Positions 8,552 through 16,689 of a stretch of 64,000 nucleotides of DNA are shown here, piece after piece; the first letter of the stretch is position 1, and each line of letters starts with the position of its first letter. The stretch spans positions 862,714-926,713 of the forward strand of contig NZ_CP009961.1 in assembly GCF_000993805.1 (NCBI RefSeq), written 5' to 3'. The notes under the pieces were generated by a model. It searched no databases. It saw only the letters and a program-made list of their open reading frames with translations, and had not been told where the DNA came from. The DNA comes from Thermofilum uzonense. Its GTDB lineage: Archaea; Thermoproteota; Thermoprotei; Thermofilales; Thermofilaceae. The position numbers and the translations under genes are program-made.

Positions 8552-10173
8552 GAACTCGCACCTCTCTTCTTAGTGAAATCTTCTAGAGACAATACCTTGA
8601 CCGTCCCGTCCGATTGGTTATAGACTTGCACGCGATCCATGCAGCTGAAACAGGGGTCGATACTGGTCACTATAAGTGGGAGATCTGAGAGAGCGGCTCC
8701 TTCAAGGAGGATGGCGGCAAGTTGTATGTTTGGGAGAGTCGGTGTCCTAATTTTGACACGATAGGGGCTATGAGTATTATTTGATATCACGTAATAAAAA
8801 AGCTCGCCTCTTGGGGCCTCTGTCCGTGCATAGGATTCCCCTGCAGGAACAGTACCCATGAAATACTTGGAGGGTACAGGGTTTCCGCTTGGAGTTTTTT
8901 CTGTTATTTGCGAAATAATGCGTGCTGATTCAATAAGTTCTTTAAGACGACATAATACCAGACTATAGACATCGCCTCTATCTGAGGTTATAGTCTCAAA
9001 TTCCAGGTCTCCATAGGCTCCATATGGTTCTATTTTTCGAATATCGTAGGGGTCGCCCGCGGCTCGCCTAACGGGACCAACGGTCACATATTTGCGCGCC
9101 TGGTCTAGTGTGTATACGCCAATGTTTCGTGTTCTCTCTACGAAGAGATCGCTAGACATAGCGGTTTCGATAACATTTTCTATTTGCTTTGAAAACTCGC
9201 CGACTTTAAGGGACATCTTCTTCAGTTTTGCGTCATCTATGTCTTTACGAACCCCTCCTATGGTTACAAACGACTTGTGTACTCTGTTACCGGTAGCCTC
9301 TTCTAGCAAATCTAGAATAGTCTCACGTAGGCTCCACACCCACATAAACATGGTCTCAAACCCCATCCAGTAGCCTACAAGCCCAAGCCACAACGAGTGT
9401 GAGTGTATCCTTTCCAACTCGGCTATCAGTGTTCGAAGATAGAGAGCCCGCTTAGGTATATCTATGCTGAGTAGTTTTTCGACCGCCTCTACAAAGGTCC
9501 ATGCATGATGTGTGCTGCAAATCCCACAAACCCTTTCTAAAAGGAATATGTCGCGGAGATACGTTCTTCCCTCAGCTGCTTTCTCTACCCCCCTGTGTAC
9601 GAAGCCTATCCTCAGGTAAGCTTTCCGTATAGTCTCACCCTCTACAATTAAGCTGAAACGCTCCGGCTCCTTTAACGCAGGGTGATATGGACCCAGCGGG
9701 AGAACCACGTTCTCAGGGGATAAAGGTGCCAAGGGTGTAAATTGTACTGGGCCGCAACTTTGTGTTTTCGCGATTTTTTCTTTGATTGATTCACTTTTCA
9801 CCTCCTTAAGGAGAGGGGGTGGAGCGTCCTGTGGGTAACAGTCTGGTAGTATGAATCGTTGCTGGCTGGTATTATGCAACCCTTCTACTTTAAGGCCGAA
9901 GAGTTCTTCAGACTCTCTCTCATAATATGCTGCTCCAGGGACTATTGATGTGAGAGTTGGAACAACGGGTGCTTGTTTTGATACTTCTACTGATAAATGA
10001 ACGATTGACCCATTAAGGCTTGAGAAATGATATATCACCTCTATTTTATCTCCTCTATCGACGGCTGTAATAGCTACTAGGTGGGTGAAGCCGGAGCTTG
10101 TTAGTTTTTCCACCTCCTTTAGTAAATCGTCTAGGCTAACCCTATTCTTACTCTGGACTCGTGTTCCCCCCAT
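8545..10173 (-). CDS. Group 4 [NiFe] hydrogenase large subunit, NuoC-NuoD fusion
   Basis: Catalytic subunit for H2 production or oxidation, 542 residues. Residues 1 to about 125 are NuoC-like (YYERESEELFGLKVEG), and the rest is NuoD/HycE-like. Two nickel-binding cysteine pairs are present: RVCGICSTHHAW (Cys 216 and 219) and DPCFSCMDR (Cys 508 and 511). These define a [NiFe] active site and exclude a plain complex I NuoD. A 28-residue tail follows Arg514, as in HycE, where a maturation protease cleaves after the equivalent Arg. It overlaps the small-subunit gene by 26 bases. No hyp maturation genes lie in the window. Confidence 0.95.
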   Translation of the reverse strand: MGGTRVQSKNRVSLDDLLKEVEKLTSSGFTHLVAITAVDRGDKIEVIYHFSSLNGSIVHLSVEVSKQAPVVPTLTSIVPGAAYYERESEELFGLKVEGLHNTSQQRFILPDCYPQDAPPPLLKEVKSESIKEKIAKTQSCGPVQFTPLAPLSPENVVLPLGPYHPALKEPERFSLIVEGETIRKAYLRIGFVHRGVEKAAEGRTYLRDIFLLERVCGICSTHHAWTFVEAVEKLLSIDIPKRALYLRTLIAELERIHSHSLWLGLVGYWMGFETMFMWVWSLRETILDLLEEATGNRVHKSFVTIGGVRKDIDDAKLKKMSLKVGEFSKQIENVIETAMSSDLFVERTRNIGVYTLDQARKYVTVGPVRRAAGDPYDIRKIEPYGAYGDLEFETITSDRGDVYSLVLCRLKELIESARIISQITEKTPSGNPVPSKYFMGTVPAGESYARTEAPRGELFYYVISNNTHSPYRVKIRTPTLPNIQLAAILLEGAALSDLPLIVTSIDPCFSCMDRVQVYNQSDGTVKVLSLEDFTKKRGASSW

Positions 10174-10588
10174 GATTAGACACCCCCACGACCTTAGATA
10201 GCGCTTTTAAAAGCGCGCGTGGACTGGCAGGACACCCCGGGATCTTGACGTCCACGGGGACTACCTCACCTGCTCCTCCCAGAACATTATAACAGTCGGC
10301 AAAAACACCTCCAGAACAAGCACATGTACCTAGGGCTACAACATATTTGGGATAAGGAATTTGATCATATATAGAGCGTAAAGCCGGCACGACTTGAGAT
10401 GTAACGGGGCCAGTAACAACAAGTACGTCAGCGTGGCGGGGGCTAGGAACTAGTTGTACCCCAAGACGCTCGGGATCGTATCTAGAGGTGAGAAATGCCA
10501 CAAGCTCTATATCGCATCCATTGCACCCACCTGAGTTGAAATGATAAAGCCAGAGGCTTTTCCTCTGCAGGAGCGATAGCTTCACCAT
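10148..10588 (-). CDS. Group 4 [NiFe] hydrogenase small subunit (NuoB-like)
   Basis: Iron-sulfur subunit adjacent to the nickel site, 146 residues. The signature HFNSGGCNGCDIELVAF is characteristic of group 4 hydrogenase small subunits (EchC/HycG/HyfI), with further cysteines in GTCACSGGVF and PGCPASPRAL. Complex I NuoB has an adjacent Cys pair instead, as in the gene at 2197. ATG at 10588 is preferred; an upstream TTG at 10612 is open but would add eight residues inside a very AT-rich promoter. It is the first gene of the eight-gene hydrogenase operon. Confidence 0.94.
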   Translation of the reverse strand: MVKLSLLQRKSLWLYHFNSGGCNGCDIELVAFLTSRYDPERLGVQLVPSPRHADVLVVTGPVTSQVVPALRSIYDQIPYPKYVVALGTCACSGGVFADCYNVLGGAGEVVPVDVKIPGCPASPRALLKALSKVVGVSNHGGNTSPE

Positions 10589-10872
10589 TATATACCCTAT
10601 TATACTTATCAAAATTTTTACATATAAAGAGAATTTAATAACTCCAGTTAATATTTTTTAAAGTATAGGAGAATAATTATTGTCATTGGACAAAATAAAT
10701 AATAATTTTTTAAAATAATAGGAGAGATACTCTTATTAACTATTAGATCTAATTCTCTCATAAAAATAAATACTCAGATCGTACTAGTAGATCCTTATAG
10801 GCTGATTCTAAAAGACAAATAGTCTACAAAAAACTATATAATTGACTTTCACGAGAATATCTAGGGTAGAAC
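10589..10872. promoter_or_regulatory. AT-rich divergent promoter region, hydrogenase operon and AbrB-PhoU gene
   Basis: About 284 bases without a gene, strongly AT-rich. On the plus strand a TATA-like actatataat lies at 10833-10842, some 26 bases before a likely transcript start for the AbrB-PhoU gene. On the minus strand there are several TATA-like stretches just before the small-subunit ATG. A perfect 12-base palindrome, attagatctaat, sits at 10742-10753 and could be an operator shared by both directions. I see no RNA gene here. Confidence 0.5.
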
Positions 10873-11889
10873 ATGTCGGCTCAAAGAGTTGTCAGGCGTG
10901 TACAAGTAACTGGGGGATCCACGTTCATAATCTCCATACCCAAGGAGTGGGCTTCAAGCGTTGGCATAGACAGAGGCAGTATGGTTACACTCTCGCTGGA
11001 GCACGATGGGAGCATACGGGTCATACCCAGTGGGAAGAAGCTACAGTCTACGAATGTAGCCGAGATATTTGTGAAAAAGGAGATCTCTGAAGGAGCTGTT
11101 TTAAGGGAAATAATGTCAAAGTACCTTGTAGGCTATAAAACGATTCATGTGAGATTCCAGCAAGACAATCCCATCTTAAGGGGAAAGCTCAAGGAGATAG
11201 CGGTAAAGAAGCTTATAGGGGCCGAGGTCTTGCACGAAGACTCACGAGAAATGACAATACAGGTTCTCGTTAATGTGGGGGACTTTCCCCTCATAAACAT
11301 CATTCAAAAAATGGGGGATACTGATAAGAGCATGTTACTAGATGCTATCGAGCTCTTCAGGAAGGGGCTTAAGGATAAAACTTATATTGGAGAGCTTGCA
11401 ATGCGTGATGACATAGTGGATAAACTCTACCTTTATGGGCTCCGTCAACTAAACACCGCGTTGAAGGGCTACGTGAGTCTGGAGGAGATCGGTCTCTCAA
11501 GAAGCGAGGAGATCCTGTCTTACGGTATGGTTCTGAAGAATATGGAGAGGATAGGCGATCACGCCGCAACTATAGCGACCCATCTGCAAGAGATTCCCAT
11601 TGACTTTAAGGGTGTAAAGGACATATTTGCCTTTGGTGAAGCTGTAACCGAATTTTTCATGCAGAGTGTAAAGACTTTCCTTGACCGAAACAAGAAACAG
11701 GCAAACGATCTCCTAGACGCTAAGATTGAAGAGATAAAGGAAATGGAGAGGAAGCTCTCAAACATTTATACAGTTGAGGACGCTAGGGTTCTCACGACGA
11801 TAAGAACTATTGTTGGAAGCTATAGACGGGTAGCCGACTACTCCACGGATATACTTGAAGCAACCATAGACCTTCACGACATTAGATAG
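10873..11889 (+). CDS. AbrB-domain/PhoU-domain regulator
   Basis: Predicted cytoplasmic regulator of 338 residues. Residues 1-50 form a SpoVT/AbrB-type swapped-hairpin DNA-binding domain (VQVTGGSTFIISIPKEW, then VGIDRGSMVTLSL). Residues from about 110 to the end are helical, with two PhoU-type three-helix repeats, for example SRSEEILSYGMVLKNMERIGD and EAVTEFFMQSVKTF. PhoU proteins sense or relay phosphate status to Pst transporters. Archaeal AbrB-PhoU proteins are usually found near pst genes; here pstSCAB is 12.5 kb away and a second such regulator lies at 13512. It starts at ATG 10873 with a short leader. The actual target is unknown. Confidence 0.88.
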   Translation: MSAQRVVRRVQVTGGSTFIISIPKEWASSVGIDRGSMVTLSLEHDGSIRVIPSGKKLQSTNVAEIFVKKEISEGAVLREIMSKYLVGYKTIHVRFQQDNPILRGKLKEIAVKKLIGAEVLHEDSREMTIQVLVNVGDFPLINIIQKMGDTDKSMLLDAIELFRKGLKDKTYIGELAMRDDIVDKLYLYGLRQLNTALKGYVSLEEIGLSRSEEILSYGMVLKNMERIGDHAATIATHLQEIPIDFKGVKDIFAFGEAVTEFFMQSVKTFLDRNKKQANDLLDAKIEEIKEMERKLSNIYTVEDARVLTTIRTIVGSYRRVADYSTDILEATIDLHDIR

Positions 11890-12174
11890 AGGGAAACCAG
11901 GAAAAATTCAAAACAAATTGGATGGGAAAAACATAGAGATAATTTCATAAACCAAAAGCTAGTCTTAAAAAACCTTAATCTTTCAGATCATACGAATTCT
12001 GCAATATACATGCATAGTCCAGGAATTTTATCTCTCATGAAAATTTCAGCTCGGTTTTCAACACATAAGTAACCACTCAGACAAGGCAAACCGCTGTTCT
12101 ACGCATTAATAGACAGCAACTTACTTGAGGTTTAACACAAGGTTTTTATACAGCTTTAATGCATATTTTTGATC
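11890..12174. other. Non-coding AT-rich gap of about 285 bases
   Basis: Between the AbrB-PhoU stop and the ParB-like gene. I see no reading frame with coding character, no tRNA-like fold and no repeat. Near its right end TTTTTATA at 12143-12150 lies 25-28 bases before ATG 12175, a likely promoter for a leaderless transcript. Confidence 0.6.
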
Positions 12175-12633
12175 ATGATCTATCTTAAAATTACATTGAT
12201 GAATATTTCAGAGCTAAAACCCCATGAAAAATACATAGAGGAACGAGTACTTTTCCTGTTAGAAGATATGATGAGGACTGGTATCCTAAGAAAACCGGTG
12301 GTCGCAGAAAATAAACACAATGTTTTGCTGGACGGTCATCATCGATTTGAAGCATTTAAGAGATTAGGACTCCAGTATATCCCTGCCGCTGTAGTAGACT
12401 ACCAGGATCCTAGAATTGTCGTTAAAAGCTGGGAAAATGGGTACATTTTTGATAAAGACCAAGTGCTTAGGAGAGCCCTTAAAGGAGAATTATTCCCTCC
12501 ACGCACAACGAGACACGTGGTTCAACTTGACGGGAGAGAGCTTCACATCTCCGAGATTCTTCCCGATGTCAACTTACCCTTGAAGAGCTTTAAAACTATG
12601 CCTCTCAGTATTGGGGAGAGGCTTGAATTCTAG
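12175..12633 (+). CDS. ParB/Srx-fold protein, free serine kinase (SerK)-like
   Basis: A 152-residue protein whose core reads VLLDGHHRFEAFKRLGLQYIPAAVVDY, the DGHHR-type motif of the ParB/sulfiredoxin superfamily. Archaeal SerK, an ADP-dependent kinase that phosphorylates free L-serine, has the same fold and a similar motif, and PPRTTRH further on is also SerK-like. The usual SerK is longer (about 240 residues), so this may be a shortened relative or another ParB-fold enzyme or regulator. ATG 12175 is chosen over TTG 12169 because the TATA-like element is correctly spaced for a leaderless start. Its last 60 bases overlap the convergent gene at 12574. Confidence 0.65.
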   Translation: MIYLKITLMNISELKPHEKYIEERVLFLLEDMMRTGILRKPVVAENKHNVLLDGHHRFEAFKRLGLQYIPAAVVDYQDPRIVVKSWENGYIFDKDQVLRRALKGELFPPRTTRHVVQLDGRELHISEILPDVNLPLKSFKTMPLSIGERLEF

Positions 12634-13020
12634 AATCTCTGAGTAATCGCAGTTGCTACACACTTCGAATCCGGAGACGTCGAAAAAACCAGAGACCTCA
12701 AGCCTGATATATTCTTGATCTATTATGGGAAGCCTTAGTATCAGCTTTCTGGATGCATCGGAGGGTACCAGGTGTAGTATAAGCCACCTTCCACCATCAG
12801 GCCTGCTGCCTTCAAGCCCACTAGGCCCGGACTTACCGATTATGGATAGTGTTCTTGAAAAAGTAATGCTTTTATCGCCATCAAAGCCCCCTTCATCGTT
12901 GCGGATGCCCAGGTTCATCTGTACCTTTCCATCCACAACGATGGTAAAGAAGCCTCTGTAGACCCTTCTACCTTTCTTTACACGCTTGTGAAGTTCTCCT
13001 GATATACTGACACGAGTCAA
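12574..13020 (-). CDS. Hypothetical protein
   Basis: I do not recognise this 148-residue protein. The sequence looks beta-rich and soluble (GFFTIVVDGKVQMNLGIRN; LILRLPIIDQEYIRLEVSG), with two cysteines close together, VCSNC, near residue 121, too few for a zinc site on their own. The only start available is TTG 13020; a TATA-like ATTTATAG on the minus strand near 13055-13062 fits it. Its final 20 codons overlap the convergent SerK-like gene, so one of the two stops may be misplaced or the ends are truly shared. Confidence 0.6.
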   Translation of the reverse strand: MTRVSISGELHKRVKKGRRVYRGFFTIVVDGKVQMNLGIRNDEGGFDGDKSITFSRTLSIIGKSGPSGLEGSRPDGGRWLILHLVPSDASRKLILRLPIIDQEYIRLEVSGFFDVSGFEVCSNCDYSEILEFKPLPNTERHSFKALQG

Positions 13021-13151
13021 GGGTATGCTCGGTTTCGCCTTTGGGTTGAGTCGGCTATAAATGTTTCGTAGGACGTTTTAAATTTTCAGCTTGGCTTTGA
13101 AGAACCGTAGATAAATAACATATATAATAAAGGTTTTGCGGTTGGGGAATC

Positions 13152-13484
13152 ATGGATATCAGGACATCTCAGGTGGAGACTAGAGGCTTCAGGATTTCTA
13201 TAGAGGAGAATGGTCGCGAACTAGGACATTGCTTTATTTATCTGATCAAGAATGATCTTCACGACAGACCTTATGCGTTACTAGAAGATGTCTATGTGAA
13301 TGAGAGTAATAGGGGGCAAGGAATCGGAAAGCTTTTAGTGAAAAAGGCTATCGACCTTGCGCGAGAATTAAACTGCTATAAAATAATCGCTACCAGTCGC
13401 TTTGGACGGGGTGAGCTCCACCAGTGGTATCAGAAGCTGGGTTTCAAGCTTTACGGCTACGAGTTCAGGATAGATTTTGAGTAG
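13152..13484 (+). CDS. GNAT-family N-acetyltransferase
   Basis: Compact acetyl-CoA-dependent N-acetyltransferase of 110 residues. Motif A, the acetyl-CoA loop, is clear: VYVNESNRGQGIGKLLVKKA at about residue 55, preceded by the beta strand ALLEDV and followed by YKIIATSRFG and the late motif WYQKLGFKLYGYEF. The substrate cannot be told. ATG 13152 is preceded at about 27 bases by tatataataa (13121-13130), a typical TATA position for a leaderless mRNA. It is monocistronic, facing the AbrB-PhoU gene at 13512. Confidence 0.88.
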   Translation: MDIRTSQVETRGFRISIEENGRELGHCFIYLIKNDLHDRPYALLEDVYVNESNRGQGIGKLLVKKAIDLARELNCYKIIATSRFGRGELHQWYQKLGFKLYGYEFRIDFE

Positions 13485-13511
13485 CCAGTTCATTTTTTCT
13501 CATGTACTTTC

Positions 13512-14465
13512 TCATCTTTTTCTCGACGAAAATTCGCTGAAGACCTCTAGCTCCACTCTGGACTCGAGCATGTCAAGTATGAGTGAAATTATGTTTCCTA
13601 AAAGATGATCTATAAGGCTTGAAGACTCGAACTTCTCGAAATACTCTCGGTACGTTTTCGTGATGACAAGTTTTGACTCCTCGTCGCCGGTCTTGAAAGC
13701 CTTTATCCCTGCTTCGAACGCCTCGCGGATTACTCGGATATCCTCCTCTGATAACTCAACTATATGAGCTATCCTTGCTATGTTCACTATAACGTCTCCC
13801 ACTCGTTCAAGAGTCTTGCCGTAGTTGAAGATTGGAAGGAGCAAGGTCTTATTAGGAATGCCCACTTTGGCCAGATACCATGAGTATAATATCGAGAGGT
13901 TGACTTGCCTGCTTAAGAGAAAATAAAACTTGTCCACCTCTTCGTCTCTCTCTAGTATGTCTTTCAGGTACGACATGTCCCCCGTGCGCACGAACTCTTC
14001 GAGGTCCTTTATACTGTTAAGGATGAGTACTTCCATTCTGTTCAAAACCTTAGGAACCTCTGTTGATGCTGTGTTCGCCAGCATCTGGAGAAGGATGTAG
14101 TCGGAGCCCTCCTCGAAGACTTCTAACCCTACTAGGCGTTTTAGAGTTTTCCTGATCGTTTCGCGTAAGCTTAGGGGAACTCTTCCCGAGGTGGATACAA
14201 CTTTAATCGATGAATAGCCTGCCTGATACAAAGCTATTATCATTCTCTCGACGGTGTCCTCGTCCCCCTGTGCGGCTTCCAGAACTTTGGTCTCCTCTAT
14301 GAACTCCTCTCGACGCATTATCGGCGAAATAAGCAAGTAGTTGTCGTACTCTTCCAGAAATAGAGTATCTCCCTCGCGTAGACTGTTTTTCTCAACCCAT
14401 TCCCGTGGAAGTGTGACTGCGAGGCTTGTTTTTCCCAGCTTTAAAAGTTTTCTTGTCGTAGACAT
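13512..14465 (-). CDS. AbrB-domain/PhoU-domain regulator (second copy)
   Basis: A 317-residue paralogue of the protein at 10873. The N-terminal 50 residues are AbrB-like (RKLLKLGKTSLAVTLPREWV, then LREGDTLFLEEYDNYLLI). The remainder is helical with PhoU-like repeats, for example NYGKTLERVGDVIVNIARIAH. It probably binds DNA or a partner in response to phosphate status. ATG 14465 lies 24 bases downstream of the centre of ATTTATATAAAC (14483-14494, minus strand), so a leaderless transcript is likely. It is divergent from guaB, with which it shares an 80-base promoter region. The two AbrB-PhoU copies are diverged. Confidence 0.85.
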   Translation of the reverse strand: MSTTRKLLKLGKTSLAVTLPREWVEKNSLREGDTLFLEEYDNYLLISPIMRREEFIEETKVLEAAQGDEDTVERMIIALYQAGYSSIKVVSTSGRVPLSLRETIRKTLKRLVGLEVFEEGSDYILLQMLANTASTEVPKVLNRMEVLILNSIKDLEEFVRTGDMSYLKDILERDEEVDKFYFLLSRQVNLSILYSWYLAKVGIPNKTLLLPIFNYGKTLERVGDVIVNIARIAHIVELSEEDIRVIREAFEAGIKAFKTGDEESKLVITKTYREYFEKFESSSLIDHLLGNIISLILDMLESRVELEVFSEFSSRKR

Positions 14466-14482
14466 AATACAGGTATATACTT

Positions 14483-14523
14483 GTTTATATAAATTAGTTT
14501 TGTATTAAAACAAGTCTTATAGG
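14483..14523. promoter_or_regulatory. Divergent TATA boxes for AbrB-PhoU gene and guaB
   Basis: Two TATA-like elements face apart. ATTTATATAAAC on the minus strand (14483-14494) is centred 24 bases before the ATG at 14465. GTCTTATAGG on the plus strand (14514-14523) is centred 27 bases before the ATG at 14546. Both spacings match leaderless transcripts. Confidence 0.55.
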
Positions 14524-14545
14524 CTAAGCCAAGCGTTTCACGAAT

Positions 14546-15595
14546 ATGGGGAGATTTGTAGAGAAACTAAAAACAGCTGAAACAGCTCTAAGCTTCGATG
14601 ACATTCTCATACTGCCCAGATACTCTGATGTAAGTATAAGTGAAATAGATGTCTCGACAAAGCTGGCCCCTAAACTGGACCTCTCTCTACCTCTGTTAAG
14701 CTCCCCAATGGACACTGTTACAGGCCGCGAGATGGCGCTGACACTGGGAGAGATCGGTGGTCTGGGAGTCCTGCCGAGAAATCTCCCAATTGACGAGGCA
14801 GTAGGGATAGTTCGAGAAGCATCAGTTAAAAAAATTCCCGTGGCTGCTGCGGTTGGACCATTTGACGATGAAAGGGTAGGCAGGCTTTTGGATGCCGGTG
14901 TCTCTATGATAGTTATAGATACAGCTCATGGCCATAGCAAGAATGTCCTGGAGGCTACGCGAAGGTACTCATCGATGGGCGCTGTCGTGATGGCTGGGAA
15001 CATAGTCACAGGTGAAGCCGCGGAGGACTTAATTTCGGCTGGGGCTGTCTCGCTTAGAGTTGGGGTAGGGCCCGGCCACGCATGTACAACTAGAGAGGTG
15101 GCAGGGGTCGGATGCCCACAACTTACGGCCATCGCAAGCGTAGCCGATGTCGCTAGAGCTTACGGTGTTAGCGTTGTAGCTGACGGGGGGATTGAGAAGC
15201 CTGCTGACGCAGTTAAGGCCCTAGCGGCTGGAGCAGATGCTCTAATGCTAGGCTATCTTTTCGCTGGAACCGATGAGGCTTCGGGGGCTCTCGTCGCCAA
15301 AGAGGGTCGTTGCTTTAAAGTGTACAGGGGTATGGGTAGTAGGGGAGCTTTAGCTAGTGGCTCAGCGAGATATGGAGAGTTTAAACGCGTACCTGAGGGT
15401 GTCGAGGGACTTGTTGAGTGTCGTGGAAGTGTAAGAAATGTTGTTGAGTGGATAATAGGCGGGATTAAGCAAGGGATGGGTTATGTTGGAGCTAGGAACA
15501 TACGTGAGCTACAGGAGAAGAGTATCTTCGTGAAACTAACGCCCTCAGGTGTACGGGAAAGTGGTCCTAGAGGACTATATGAGGTGAGGTATTGA
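14546..15595 (+). CDS. guaB: IMP dehydrogenase, catalytic domain only
   Basis: Oxidises IMP to XMP with NAD+, the first committed step to GMP. The 349-residue barrel shows LSFDDILILPRYSDVS, the substrate loop GVGPGHACTTREVAGVG with the catalytic Cys, DGGIEKPADAVKALAAGAD, and the flap YRGMGSRGALA followed by ARYGEF and VPEGVEG. Most IMPDHs carry two CBS domains between strands and reach about 480 residues; here they are absent. The YRGMGS and RYGEF features favour IMPDH over GMP reductase. It heads an operon with the amidohydrolase and guaA, whose start codons overlap the preceding stops. Starting at ATG 14546 it appears leaderless. Confidence 0.92.
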   Translation: MGRFVEKLKTAETALSFDDILILPRYSDVSISEIDVSTKLAPKLDLSLPLLSSPMDTVTGREMALTLGEIGGLGVLPRNLPIDEAVGIVREASVKKIPVAAAVGPFDDERVGRLLDAGVSMIVIDTAHGHSKNVLEATRRYSSMGAVVMAGNIVTGEAAEDLISAGAVSLRVGVGPGHACTTREVAGVGCPQLTAIASVADVARAYGVSVVADGGIEKPADAVKALAAGADALMLGYLFAGTDEASGALVAKEGRCFKVYRGMGSRGALASGSARYGEFKRVPEGVEGLVECRGSVRNVVEWIIGGIKQGMGYVGARNIRELQEKSIFVKLTPSGVRESGPRGLYEVRY

Positions 15596-16689
15596 TGGGT
15601 GTTATTGAGGTCTCAGAGCTTCTCGACCACGGAGTGCTCCGGAGGAATGTCAAGATTCCCTACAACGGGAGTGAAGATTTGTACTTTGTGTCTGCGATTG
15701 CACCAGGTTTTAGTGACGCGCATGCTCATCCACAGGTCATTGACGTCGGTGAGAAGGGGGGGTGGAGGCATTCCTATGAGTGGCTCGAGAATAGAAAGCT
15801 GAGGGTTAACGAGGCTGGTATTAGAAGGGACAAGGAGCTTTCCTCTCTTCTCACAAAGGCTACTCTTCTAAAATCCTTGATGGAGGGGGCTACGCTTATA
15901 GCGGTAACGGGAAGTCTTGAAGGGAATATCTCCGCTATACTATCGCTTCCAGCTACGCCACGAGTGGTCGTCCTCCCAACGGTAATGGATCGGGAGGGCT
16001 GGAGTACTCCGGAGAGAGTTTATGCAGAACACGTGAAATACCTTTCAAGGTGGGATGGATACTTCAATATGGGCTTCTTCGTACACTCGCTTCGAAAGAC
16101 GGGCAAATCTTTTCTTGTCGCCTCGTATAAGACGGCTATCAAGCTTGGTGTTCCTTTCGCTATTCACTTATCAGAGGGCGTGGACGAGACTGAAAGTTTC
16201 ATAGAGGTGATAGGTGAGCCTGCAGGGAACGTGGTAGCCGTCCATTGCCTTGAAGGCGCCGAGAAGTGTAAGAGGTTCGGGTTTAAGGTTGTTCATTGTC
16301 CAACTTCTAACCTCTACCTTTACGAGCGAACCCTGAGAGGTCTCGGACTTTTCGACGCTTTGGGTAGTGATTGGCCGCTTGTAACTGGAACTATAGCTAA
16401 GACTTACAGGGATGCTGTGGCTGTCCACGGTGCTAGCTACGAGTTACTGCAGAAAGCCACGCTCGGGGGATACAGGGTCTTCGGAATGAAGACTTCGGGA
16501 GATATTGTTGCCTTCGATGAGAACCTCGACAAGGTGATGAGGGGCGAATTGAAACCCAGGGCTGTAGTCGTTAACGGTAGGCTTGTTGTTTATGAGAATG
16601 TTATGATTGACTTGAACTTATCGAGTCAAGATATTGAAAAGGTTAAAGAACAGGCTGTGAGGCTTGCCTTTGAGCAGTATGGAATCTAG
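15595..16689 (+). CDS. Deaminase-type amidohydrolase within the gua operon
   Basis: Metal-dependent hydrolase of 364 residues. Ligands of a mononuclear deaminase site are visible: PGFSDAHAHP (HxH), FAIHLSEGVDE (His plus the HxxE general base), AVHCLEG (His) and LGSDWP (Asp), with VVHCPTSNLYL typical of the ATZ/TRZ and cytosine/adenosine deaminase branch. Its stop-start overlap with guaB (TGATG, sharing one base) and with guaA points to a purine role, such as deaminating an adenine or guanine compound. That role is inference; substrate cannot be read from sequence. ATG 15595 is preferred over the TTG three bases earlier. Confidence 0.82.
   Translation: MGVIEVSELLDHGVLRRNVKIPYNGSEDLYFVSAIAPGFSDAHAHPQVIDVGEKGGWRHSYEWLENRKLRVNEAGIRRDKELSSLLTKATLLKSLMEGATLIAVTGSLEGNISAILSLPATPRVVVLPTVMDREGWSTPERVYAEHVKYLSRWDGYFNMGFFVHSLRKTGKSFLVASYKTAIKLGVPFAIHLSEGVDETESFIEVIGEPAGNVVAVHCLEGAEKCKRFGFKVVHCPTSNLYLYERTLRGLGLFDALGSDWPLVTGTIAKTYRDAVAVHGASYELLQKATLGGYRVFGMKTSGDIVAFDENLDKVMRGELKPRAVVVNGRLVVYENVMIDLNLSSQDIEKVKEQAVRLAFEQYGI

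Noticed and set aside
8545-10173. Reading the C/D fusion as a second complex I NuoCD subunit.
   Set aside because: It has both CxxC nickel-binding pairs (CGIC and CFSC), which complex I NuoD lacks, and its small-subunit partner has CNGC; it is a hydrogenase.
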